6,130 nucleotides of DNA from Micrococcales bacterium (lineage in GTDB: Bacteria; Actinomycetota; Actinomycetes; S36-B12; UBA10799): positions 1 through 6,130 of the forward strand of contig JAHEXM010000117.1 in the NCBI GenBank assembly GCA_023252115.1. The letters run 5' to 3'. A model generated the notes under the pieces. That model was not told the DNA's origin. It saw only the letters and a list, made by a program, of their open reading frames with translations, and ran no database searches. Positions within the stretch are counted from its first letter, which is position 1; each line of letters begins with the position of its first letter. A program made the position numbers and the translations under genes. Positions 1 to 5,888 of this stretch are shown piece after piece.

Positions 1-1671
1 GGGTTGCATGCCGAATACAAGCCGACGAGCAAAGACACCCAGGGGGTTGACCCGGCCACGATTCCTGGTCGATCCGGCACGATGGCTGTTCGTTACACCG
101 TCACGAACACGACCGCAAAGAAAGAGACCATCAGCTACACCGACGCTGCTGGCAATGTGCGCACTGAGGAACAGCCCGTCTTTGCCCCGTTCGTCGGCTC
201 ATTGCTGGCTACCCTGCCCGCGGGACTGTCTCTGATTGACGCACCCAACGCAGTGGTCGGAACCGACAAGATCGGGCAAACAACGCTTTTGTGGAACTTG
301 GTTTTGTACCCACCGATGGGCAATTACCAGCAGGAACTCAACTATTCAGTTAAGAGCGACGACCTGCAGGTTCCCCCCGTCCAAATGGAGGCCGTGCCCG
401 TTGCCACGAATCAATCGCCCGCCATCGGATTCTCAAGTGACTTGCTCAAGGATTCTGTTTCGGGAAATACCGAACTTGCAAGTGGATTATCACAACTGAA
501 CGACTCCGCCACCCAACTTGCAGCAGGTGCCGCCAAGCTCGCGCAGGGTCAGGCACAAGCGGCCACGGGGACTCAAGAAGCGGCCACCGGCTCCTCAGAA
601 GTCACGGACGGTTCCAAGGCTCTGGCAACCGGATTGGGCAAATTGTCGTCTGGCCTGAATGAATTGTCGGGGGCATCCGGGTTGCCAAAAGCCTTGTCGA
701 CTTCACAATCGCTGACGACTGCGGTGAATGAAATCGCAGCGGCGGTCGGCCGCTCGTCAGATCCCCCCATCACGTTTCCGTTGCCGTCTAACGTGACCCT
801 GTATCAAGTCGTACGCGCAACCGGAAATGTCACGACAGCTCTACGGGTGGCCACCAATACCCTCGCCACCACACTTCACGCACTCAACTCTGGCTTGACG
901 AGCAATGCGTCGGCAGCCACTACAGACGTCGACAATGTGATTGCCAGTCTGGGCTGCCCACCCTCGGGAGGTTCAACCGATTGCCAGAGCCTGACGGATG
1001 CGAAGGCAAAACTTGCATCAATCACTACCGAAGCCAACGGTGTTGGCACAGCGGCAGACGCAACCGACGCTGGCGTACTCGTTCTGGACGGAATCATTCT
1101 CGCGCTCACCAAAGTGAAGGATGGCCTGCAGGACGTCAGCGTGGCATTGAAGAGTGGCGTCACCACCAGTCCGGGCGTGTATGAAGGCCTGACATTGCTC
1201 ACCGCTGGCTTGCAGGATTCAGTTGATGCGGCAATCAAGCTGGCAGCTGGGGGGACAGCCTCCGAATCGGGAGCGAACGACCTTTTCAAAGGATCATCCG
1301 CTGTAACCAAAGGCCTAGACACCTTGTCTACTGGCGCGGCGGAACTGGCATCCGGATCGACGGAGCTTGCGTCAGGCGCCTCAGACCTGCAAACCGATGG
1401 CACCCAGAAGGTCCTGAACTCAGTGGTGGACTCGTCAGCGAAGCCGAGTTTCGCCTCTGCATATTTGAATGCTTCAGAGGCACGACTGCCGGATGCCGCG
1501 CCATATCCCGCGCCGCCAGGGGCCTCGACGCGGATTGCCTATGTCTTTTCGTTAGTTCCGCCACCCACGAAACCCGGGCTAAATCCAGCCCTTATTGGCA
1601 TCGGTTTAGTCTTTTTGGCCGCATTTGTGGTCCTGTGTGTCCGCCGCATTCGACGGCCAGCTGTCACCTAA
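1..1671 (+). CDS. Partial surface protein with xxxLxxG heptad repeats and C-terminal membrane anchor
   Basis: The reading frame is open to the left edge and shows no signal peptide or Shine-Dalgarno, so the true start lies outside the window. Residues are numbered here from the TTG at position 4, giving 555 aa. Residues 1-145 are a beta-rich, adhesin-like region. Residues about 150-227 and 425-466 are runs of the xxxLxxG heptad (for example AAELASG followed by STELASG), rich in Ala, Ser, Thr and Gly. Such heptads are known from YhgE/Pip-type and other Gram-positive surface proteins and probably form an elongated helical stalk. Between the two runs lies a spacer with only two cysteines, C318 and C327, nine residues apart and plausibly disulfide-bonded outside the cell. 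A Pro-rich linker (497-528) precedes one hydrophobic segment (about 527-546) and a basic tail containing RRIRR, which predicts the bulk outside and a short cytoplasmic end. No catalytic motif is visible. Function is unknown; an adhesion or envelope role is inference. Confident as a gene, not as to function. Confidence 0.85.
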   Translation, partial: GLHAEYKPTSKDTQGVDPATIPGRSGTMAVRYTVTNTTAKKETISYTDAAGNVRTEEQPVFAPFVGSLLATLPAGLSLIDAPNAVVGTDKIGQTTLLWNLVLYPPMGNYQQELNYSVKSDDLQVPPVQMEAVPVATNQSPAIGFSSDLLKDSVSGNTELASGLSQLNDSATQLAAGAAKLAQGQAQAATGTQEAATGSSEVTDGSKALATGLGKLSSGLNELSGASGLPKALSTSQSLTTAVNEIAAAVGRSSDPPITFPLPSNVTLYQVVRATGNVTTALRVATNTLATTLHALNSGLTSNASAATTDVDNVIASLGCPPSGGSTDCQSLTDAKAKLASITTEANGVGTAADATDAGVLVLDGIILALTKVKDGLQDVSVALKSGVTTSPGVYEGLTLLTAGLQDSVDAAIKLAAGGTASESGANDLFKGSSAVTKGLDTLSTGAAELASGSTELASGASDLQTDGTQKVLNSVVDSSAKPSFASAYLNASEARLPDAAPYPAPPGASTRIAYVFSLVPPPTKPGLNPALIGIGLVFLAAFVVLCVRRIRRPAVT

Positions 1672-1694
1672 GCCGAGACGGGATTCCCATCGGC
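1672..1694 (+). terminator. Weak hairpin directly after the surface-protein gene
   Basis: Starting at the base after the TAA stop, GCCGA (1672-1676) can pair with TCGGC (1690-1694), and inside this GGG pairs with CCC around an ATT loop. An asymmetric internal loop separates the two stems and no T-run follows. It could help end transcription before egtB, but the short stems make this only a possibility. Confidence 0.25.
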
Positions 1695-1700
1695 CGGGGG

Positions 1701-1729
1701 TTGGAGTAGCCTCTTTGGCAAGCAATAAC
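1701..1729 (+). promoter_or_regulatory. Possible weak promoter for egtBD
   Basis: TTGGAG (1701-1706) and AATAAC (1724-1729) are separated by 17 bases and resemble weak -35 and -10 boxes (3/6 and 4/6 matches to the sigma-70 consensus). They would give a leader of roughly 40 bases before the preferred egtB start. A better -35 match, TTGGCA at 1715-1720, has no good -10 at the right distance. The match is poor and could be chance; read-through from the upstream gene is the alternative. Confidence 0.2.
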
Positions 1730-1768
1730 CGGTCATGGTCCCCCGCCCACCCTCGTTAACGCCCCCAT

Positions 1769-1773
1769 GGGAG
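1769..1773 (+). promoter_or_regulatory. Ribosome binding site that decides the egtB start
   Basis: GGGAG lies five bases before the ATG at 1779. The upstream in-frame ATG at 1767 overlaps this motif and is itself preceded by a C-rich stretch with no purine-rich site. The 1779 start is therefore preferred over 1767. Confidence 0.55.
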
Positions 1774-1778
1774 TACCG

Positions 1779-3050
1779 ATGGATGCCAGCGAGCTTCAAG
1801 GGCGCTTTCGCGAGGTCCGAGCCGCCACTGAAACTCTTGCGGCACCGCTCTCACCCGAAGACCAGACCGTTCAATCGATGCCCGATGTCAGTCCCACAAA
1901 ATGGCATCGCGCCCATGTGACTTGGTTCTTTGAGACATTTGTACTTGCGCCGCACGAGCCTGATTTCCAACATTTCAACGAGAAGTACTGGTTCCTGTTT
2001 AACAGTTACTACGAAGCCGTTGGGCCGCGCTACCCGCGTCCTGATCGGGGCTTGGTTACGCGGCCGGGGGCCCAGGACGTTGGCGTCTATCGAGATGCAG
2101 TCGATGATCGGGTCCTGAACTTGTTGGCCGAGCTGGACGCTGGCACTTTGGAAAAAGTTGCGCCAACCGTTGAGCTCGGCTTCCATCACGAACAACAGCA
2201 CCAAGAACTGTTACTGATGGACATCAAGCACGTGCTCTCACTCAATCCACTCGATCCCGCGTACGCCATTGCACCAAGCGTGACCGCGACCGAATCCACG
2301 CCGCTGAACTGGGTCGAATTCGACGGCGGCTTGGTGGATGTTGGATATAGCGGCGACGGGTTCCATTTCGACAATGAGGATCCACGTCACAAGACTTACC
2401 TCGAGCCGTATCGCCTTGCGGACCGACTCGTGACTGCGGGCGACTGGGTTGCATTCATCGATGACGGCGGATACGAGCGCGCGGAGTTGTGGTTGTCGGA
2501 TGGATGGGCACGCCTTCATGCCGAGAATTGGCACGCGCCGCTGTATTGGACTGATCGCGACGGTCAGTGGTACATCCATACGCTGTCGGGAACGCGACCG
2601 ATAAATCCGGCCGAACCGGTGTGCCATATCAGTTATTACGAGGCGGATGCATTTGCCACTTGGTCCGGAAAGCGGCTGCCCACTGAATCGGAATGGGAAT
2701 ACGCCGCACATGTCACCGGCCAGCCAGTGACTGGCAACTTAGCCAACCAGGAGTACTTCCACCCCGCTCCGGCTGGTGCACCCGACGGATCCTTGCGCCA
2801 GTTGTTCGGCGACACGTGGGAGTGGACGGCTTCTTCCTACGACGCCTATCCCGGCTTCCATCCTCCGGCAGGGGCGATCGGGGAATACAACGGCAAATTC
2901 ATGTCTAACCAGATGGTGTTGCGCGGCGGTTGCGCGTTCACTCCAGAGGGACACACCCGTTCGACTTATCGAAATTTCTTTCCGCACTATTCGCGCTGGA
3001 TGTTGTCGGGCCTTCGGTTGGCCGATGGCGGAGAACCCAGAGAGGCCTAG
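1779..3050 (+). CDS. egtB: EgtB, ergothioneine sulfoxide synthase (cysteine-using class likely)
   Basis: This non-heme iron enzyme uses O2 to join a thiol to the imidazole C2 of hercynine, the C-S bond-forming step of ergothioneine synthesis in the cytoplasm. The protein is 423 aa from the ATG at 1779, of normal family length. Residues 1 to about 160 form the DinB-like helical domain with the iron ligands: the KWHRAH motif (H43/H46) and HEQQH (H137, H141). Residues about 176-416 are the formylglycine-generating-enzyme (sulfatase-modifying) domain, with KRLPTESEWEYAA (298-310), GDTWEWT (344-350), MVLRGG (379-384) and SGLRLAD (410-416). The mycobacterial tyrosine before VLRGG is Met here, the mycobacterial DYPIR substrate motif is replaced by FFPHYSRW (400-407), and a Tyr-Tyr pair (Y77, Y78) sits in the helical domain. 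From what I recall of the family, these features mark the class typified by Chloracidobacterium thermophilum EgtB, which takes free cysteine. The stop is two bases before egtD, so the two genes are co-transcribed. Family certain; substrate class inferred. Confidence 0.95.
   Translation: MDASELQGRFREVRAATETLAAPLSPEDQTVQSMPDVSPTKWHRAHVTWFFETFVLAPHEPDFQHFNEKYWFLFNSYYEAVGPRYPRPDRGLVTRPGAQDVGVYRDAVDDRVLNLLAELDAGTLEKVAPTVELGFHHEQQHQELLLMDIKHVLSLNPLDPAYAIAPSVTATESTPLNWVEFDGGLVDVGYSGDGFHFDNEDPRHKTYLEPYRLADRLVTAGDWVAFIDDGGYERAELWLSDGWARLHAENWHAPLYWTDRDGQWYIHTLSGTRPINPAEPVCHISYYEADAFATWSGKRLPTESEWEYAAHVTGQPVTGNLANQEYFHPAPAGAPDGSLRQLFGDTWEWTASSYDAYPGFHPPAGAIGEYNGKFMSNQMVLRGGCAFTPEGHTRSTYRNFFPHYSRWMLSGLRLADGGEPREA
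3040..3045 (+). promoter_or_regulatory. Ribosome binding site for egtD inside the egtB end
   Basis: GAGAGG lies within the last codons of egtB, seven bases before the TTG at 3053. It supports this TTG as the egtD start and implies that ribosomes finishing egtB can restart on egtD. Confidence 0.6.
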
Positions 3051-3052
3051 TT

Positions 3053-4036
3053 TTGACACCCCAAAGTTCAACACCCACTTTTCAAGTGTGCCTGGATGAG
3101 GATTGGGCGTCGGCCGCACTGGTCAACGACGTTCGTCGTGGATTTGGTCGCGTCCCGCGAAGCCTGCCGCCGAAATGGCTGTACGACGACCGAGGCTCTG
3201 ATTTGTTCGACCAAATAACCCGGCTTCCCGAGTACTACCCGACTGAAGCCGAACGCGAGATCTTGCGCAATGCTGCGTCTGACATTGCGGCTAAGTCAAA
3301 GGCAGATGTGCTGGTTGAACTTGGATCGGGCACTTCCGACAAGACGCGCGTACTTCTCGATGCGTTCACTGCAAACAAGCAGCTGAAGAAATTTGTCGCT
3401 GTCGATGTCAGCGCCGCAACACTGCGCGATGCCGCCGACCGTCTGTCGGCAAAATACCCAGGCGTTGCTGTGCATGCGATCGTTGGCGACTTCACTCTTC
3501 ATCTGTCTTCGCTGCCGGTGGGCGGCCGACGCATGGTTGCGTTTCTCGGCGGCACGATCGGCAATCTGTTTGTTGAGGAACGAAGCGCCTTCCTAGGTGT
3601 CCTTGCAGACGTCCTTGACCCGGGCGACTCGGTGCTTCTTGGCACCGACTTGGTTAAGTCTTCAGATCGACTGATTGCTGCCTACAACGACTCTCAAGGC
3701 ATAACGGCTGACTTTGTGCGTAACGTTCTTGCCGTATTGAATCGCGAACTAGGCGCGGACTTCGATATCGAGGCCTTCGATTACGTCCCTTTCTGGGACG
3801 CGTCACTGAAACGCATGGACCTTCGCTTACGCGCGGTCGGTGACCAGCTTGTTCGTATCCCCCGCGCAGACATTGAGCTTGAGTTGCACGATGGCGAAGA
3901 GATCCGCGTCGAGATCTCGAGCAAGTTCACTCCTGATGGCATAGCCGACGAACTCGAGACGGCTGGATTCCGCGTGGACGGCTTTTGGACTGACTCTGGT
4001 TCAGACTTCGGCGTGACCCTGGCAACCCGCCTATAG
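3053..4036 (+). CDS. egtD: EgtD, L-histidine N-alpha-methyltransferase
   Basis: EgtD transfers three methyl groups from S-adenosylmethionine to the alpha-amino group of histidine, giving hercynine, the substrate of EgtB. The TTG start gives 327 aa, close to the 321 aa of the mycobacterial enzyme, and places the conserved LPPKWLYDDRGS motif (39-49) where expected. The AdoMet-binding Rossmann motif is VELGSGTSDKT (88-98), followed by VAVDVS (115-120), GDF (145-147) and FLGGTIGN (164-171). Residues equivalent to the mycobacterial substrate-binding Y39, N166, Y206, E282 and S284 appear at Y44, N171, Y211, E287 and S289, all with a constant offset of five, so the active site looks intact. The frame stays open further upstream within egtB, but that extension is out of phase with egtB and resembles no part of EgtD. 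GTG at 3086 would cut the N-terminal helix short. Second gene of a two-gene operon with egtB. Confidence 0.95.
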   Translation: MTPQSSTPTFQVCLDEDWASAALVNDVRRGFGRVPRSLPPKWLYDDRGSDLFDQITRLPEYYPTEAEREILRNAASDIAAKSKADVLVELGSGTSDKTRVLLDAFTANKQLKKFVAVDVSAATLRDAADRLSAKYPGVAVHAIVGDFTLHLSSLPVGGRRMVAFLGGTIGNLFVEERSAFLGVLADVLDPGDSVLLGTDLVKSSDRLIAAYNDSQGITADFVRNVLAVLNRELGADFDIEAFDYVPFWDASLKRMDLRLRAVGDQLVRIPRADIELELHDGEEIRVEISSKFTPDGIADELETAGFRVDGFWTDSGSDFGVTLATRL

Positions 4037-4047
4037 CCCAGCGTTAG

Positions 4048-4084
4048 TGGATCGAACCAACCGGGAATTGCGGTCGGTGATCCA
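4048..4084. terminator. Imperfect hairpin between convergent egtD and reductase genes
   Basis: TGGATC (4048-4053) pairs with GATCCA (4079-4084), and inside it ACCAACCG (4056-4063) pairs with CGGTCGGT (4071-4078) with one mismatch. A two-base bulge (GA) separates the stems and a seven-base loop closes the structure. It begins 12 bases after the egtD stop and ends six bases before the end of the opposing gene, a placement that suits a terminator working in both directions. There is no T-run on either side, so if it terminates it does so without a classic U-tract. Confidence 0.5.
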
Positions 4085-4089
4085 GCGTT

Positions 4090-5064
4090 CTAATCGTCGC
4101 GCAACTTCTGGATCTCATCGGCGTGACTAAGCATGTGCGGCATTTCCACGCCCAGAGCTACTCCGGTGGCTACCACATCTTCATAGATCGCGCGCAAATC
4201 CTCGGCGGAATGGGCACCGTAACCGGTGGCGATTCGTCGCGACACCTCTCCGCGGAATACTCTGTGCAACAGCCGAGACATCGGCCCAGTGGGCATCCGG
4301 AACATGTCGTAGTCGTCATCGATCTTTGGGTCAGCGCCGCGGGCTTTGCACACCGCAAGCCCATCGCGTCCGGCAAGCAGAAAGGCTTGAATAGCGCGTC
4401 GATCCTCGACGAACGGGACTAACCCGCCAGCCTGGGCGGCTCCGCACACCGCACCGGCCTTCTTTGCGAAGTCCACCCAGTTCCACTGCTCCATATTCTC
4501 AATGACCTTCGGTTTGAATCCTGCTTCTGTGAACAGCGCTACGAGGACGTCAACGTTCCGCTGCGCAGCCGCGGCAGTCTCGGCCTCCGCTTGCTGTCCA
4601 CACACGCTTGATCCCAGGACCAATTCGCCAACGAACGCCCCCGTCAGGACATCTCCGTTGAGCACGCCACCGGCAAAAACCTTGCCCAATGCGTACTGGC
4701 GTTTACTGAGAACGGCATCGATGAAGCCAACGCCTTCCCAATTGCTGGTCAGAAAAAGAACGACGCCATCGCCGAGCGCGGGGGCAATCTGTTCCAGTGC
4801 GTCGGCAGTTTGCCGGTGCCGGACCGTGACAATGACCAGGTCGTAGTCATCATTTATTGACGTCACAACGCGAGGCAGGAAGCGGGCACGGGTCTCCGGG
4901 GCTTTCTTACCAGCACGCCCGTCGATCATCTCAATGCTGATTCCTTCGGCTAGGAGCTCCGCGCGCTGGGGCCGTGCAAGAAGCGCCACATCGTGTCCGG
5001 CCTCGGACAGCGCCCAGGCGACGGCCGTTCCAATCACGCCCGCACCGAACACCAGAATCTTCAC
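4090..5064 (-). CDS. Ketopantoate reductase-superfamily (ApbA/PanE-like) oxidoreductase
   Basis: A 324 aa cytoplasmic NAD(P)H-dependent reductase, a little longer than E. coli PanE. The N-terminal Rossmann domain has the dinucleotide motif GAGVIG (7-12) and R31 after the second strand, where PanE has an arginine that contacts the NADPH phosphate. Later landmarks are VIVTVRHRQT (77-86) and LTSNWEG (105-111), matching the positions of the conserved lysine and asparagine of PanE but with Arg in place of Lys. The helical C-terminal domain (about 185-324) lacks the usual WxK...N signature: at that position it reads WNWVDFAKKAG (194-204), with Asp where the catalytic lysine is expected. The true substrate is therefore uncertain and an assignment as panE is not justified. 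The start is a GTG six bases after a perfect AGGAGG. It is convergent with egtD, so it is not in that operon. Alternative: reduction of another 2-oxo acid or unknown substrate. Confidence 0.85.
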   Translation of the reverse strand: MKILVFGAGVIGTAVAWALSEAGHDVALLARPQRAELLAEGISIEMIDGRAGKKAPETRARFLPRVVTSINDDYDLVIVTVRHRQTADALEQIAPALGDGVVLFLTSNWEGVGFIDAVLSKRQYALGKVFAGGVLNGDVLTGAFVGELVLGSSVCGQQAEAETAAAAQRNVDVLVALFTEAGFKPKVIENMEQWNWVDFAKKAGAVCGAAQAGGLVPFVEDRRAIQAFLLAGRDGLAVCKARGADPKIDDDYDMFRMPTGPMSRLLHRVFRGEVSRRIATGYGAHSAEDLRAIYEDVVATGVALGVEMPHMLSHADEIQKLRDD

Positions 5065-5070
5065 GATCCG

Positions 5071-5076
5071 CCTCCT
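5071..5076 (-). promoter_or_regulatory. Strong ribosome binding site of the reductase gene
   Basis: Read on the minus strand this is AGGAGG within AAAGAGGAGG, six bases before the GTG start at 5064-5062. It is the strongest Shine-Dalgarno in the window and fixes the GTG as the start. No convincing -35/-10 pair was found upstream of it. Confidence 0.8.
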
Positions 5077-5267
5077 CTTTGGTAATGATTACGGTACCCA
5101 AATAGCCAACCCGGCTCGGCAGCAAAGGACGTGCCATGGATTTCGATGGTGGCCACAATCTGCAACCCGACCTCGTGGAACCTGCCAATCCACGCGCCGG
5201 GCGCACCGACCCAACGTTCGGTTGCTGTTCGGGTTTTGCAGAGCGATTTCGATGGCGCGTTGTTGGT

Positions 5268-5273
5268 CATAGT
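5268..5273 (+). promoter_or_regulatory. Possible -10 box for a leaderless lipoprotein mRNA
   Basis: CATAGT matches the -10 consensus at four of six positions, including the key A2 and T6. Transcription from it would begin at about 5280-5283, which coincides with the GTG at 5283, and neither candidate GTG has a Shine-Dalgarno. Leaderless starts are common in Actinobacteria. No good -35 box lies at the right distance, so this is tentative. Confidence 0.3.
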
Positions 5274-5282
5274 GTGAATGGC

Positions 5283-5828
5283 GTGAAGGTTACGCAACCC
5301 CTGCTGACTGCGACGGTGACACTTGTCGCGGCCGCTGGCGCCCTCAGCGCCTGCGGGGCGGTGGCTTCGTCAAATCCACAGAGCCCATCTTCATTGGTGA
5401 ATTCAGAGGCAAACAGCGAGACCGGATTGTGCGGCACTCACGAGATAAACAAGACTTCAGTCCGCACATTCTGTGGCCCGGGAGCGATCACGGTGAAGTC
5501 CGGCGCAACAACAATTCAACTTTCCGGTGCAGTGTGCGTCGGCGACGAACGAGGATTTAGCCTCAATGCCGGAACGGTTGTTCTCGATGACGACTCGGAT
5601 CTAAACACCACCACTCAGTATGTCGGCATCGTCGCTCCGGGCAAATCGTGGCTTCGCGACGAAAGTCGCGGCCGCGTTTCCCTCACTATCAACGACAACG
5701 GTTTAGCAATAGCAACGAAACCGCAGTCGACCAAACTTGTCCTGACCGCAGGCGGCAGTAAAGGAACAATCACTGGACCGCTACAAAACGGTGGTGGCAT
5801 GGCGAGCGCGACTTTTGACTGCGGTTAG
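5283..5828 (+). CDS. Small secreted lipoprotein, possibly LpqH-like
   Basis: From the GTG at 5283 the product is 181 aa. It opens with a short basic N-terminus (MK), a hydrophobic segment (7-20) and the lipobox LSAC (21-24), so signal peptidase II should cleave before C24, leaving a lipid-anchored extracytoplasmic protein. A Ser/Asn-rich linker (26-47) leads to a beta-rich domain of about 130 residues with four further cysteines, C50, C64, C85 and C180, enough for two disulfides. The segment TIQLSGAVC (77-85) and the C-terminal GTITGP...TFDCG loosely resemble the mycobacterial LpqH (19 kDa antigen) layout, in which similarly placed cysteines are disulfide-bonded; this is a resemblance by eye only. 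GTG at 5274 is an alternative start adding three residues. The frame is open back to an ATG at 5136, but that would bury the signal peptide. It points towards the gene at 5855-6130, and the 12-bp repeat at 5817-5828 includes its stop codon. Function unknown. Confidence 0.8.
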   Translation: MKVTQPLLTATVTLVAAAGALSACGAVASSNPQSPSSLVNSEANSETGLCGTHEINKTSVRTFCGPGAITVKSGATTIQLSGAVCVGDERGFSLNAGTVVLDDDSDLNTTTQYVGIVAPGKSWLRDESRGRVSLTINDNGLAIATKPQSTKLVLTAGGSKGTITGPLQNGGGMASATFDCG

Positions 5829-5888
5829 TTGATCGCTACGATCTGCTGGGCAGGCTAGGCCGCGACGCCATACTTGCTAACCGCAGTC
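5817..5888. repeat. 12-bp perfect inverted repeat across two convergent gene ends
   Basis: GACTGCGGTTAG (5817-5828) is exactly the reverse complement of CTAACCGCAGTC (5877-5888). The left arm holds the last codons and stop of the lipoprotein gene; the right arm lies in the coding end of the opposing gene. The 48-base loop contains a smaller perfect hairpin, GATCG-CTA-CGATC (5831-5843). It may act as a bidirectional terminator or mRNA 3'-end structure; there is no T-run. Confidence 0.5.

Noticed and set aside
876..1403. Long open frame on the minus strand opposite the heptad-repeat protein
   Set aside because: It is a by-product of the Ala/Ser/Thr/Gly-rich coding on the plus strand; its product is Ser/Ala/Val/Pro-rich with no domain signature and no ribosome binding site was evident.
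2238..2711. Minus-strand open frame of 157 codons opposite egtB
   Set aside because: It lies wholly inside egtB, whose motifs are unmistakable, and its product has no recognisable features.
1767..3050. EgtB as a generic sulfatase-modifying factor
   Set aside because: The C-terminal domain is of that superfamily, but the N-terminal DinB-like domain with HEQQH and the adjacent egtD make EgtB the specific call.
2930..3052. Longer egtD start inside egtB
   Set aside because: The added residues are simply egtB coding read in another frame; the TTG at 3053 has its own ribosome binding site and gives the family's normal length.
4502..4846. Plus-strand open frame opposite the reductase gene
   Set aside because: Its product is low-complexity Ser/Thr/Ala/Pro/Arg, a shadow of the reductase frame, which carries a clear Rossmann motif and strong ribosome binding site.
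5136..5282. Upstream ATG start for the lipoprotein gene
   Set aside because: It would put about 49 residues ahead of the signal peptide and lipobox, which must be close to the N-terminus.
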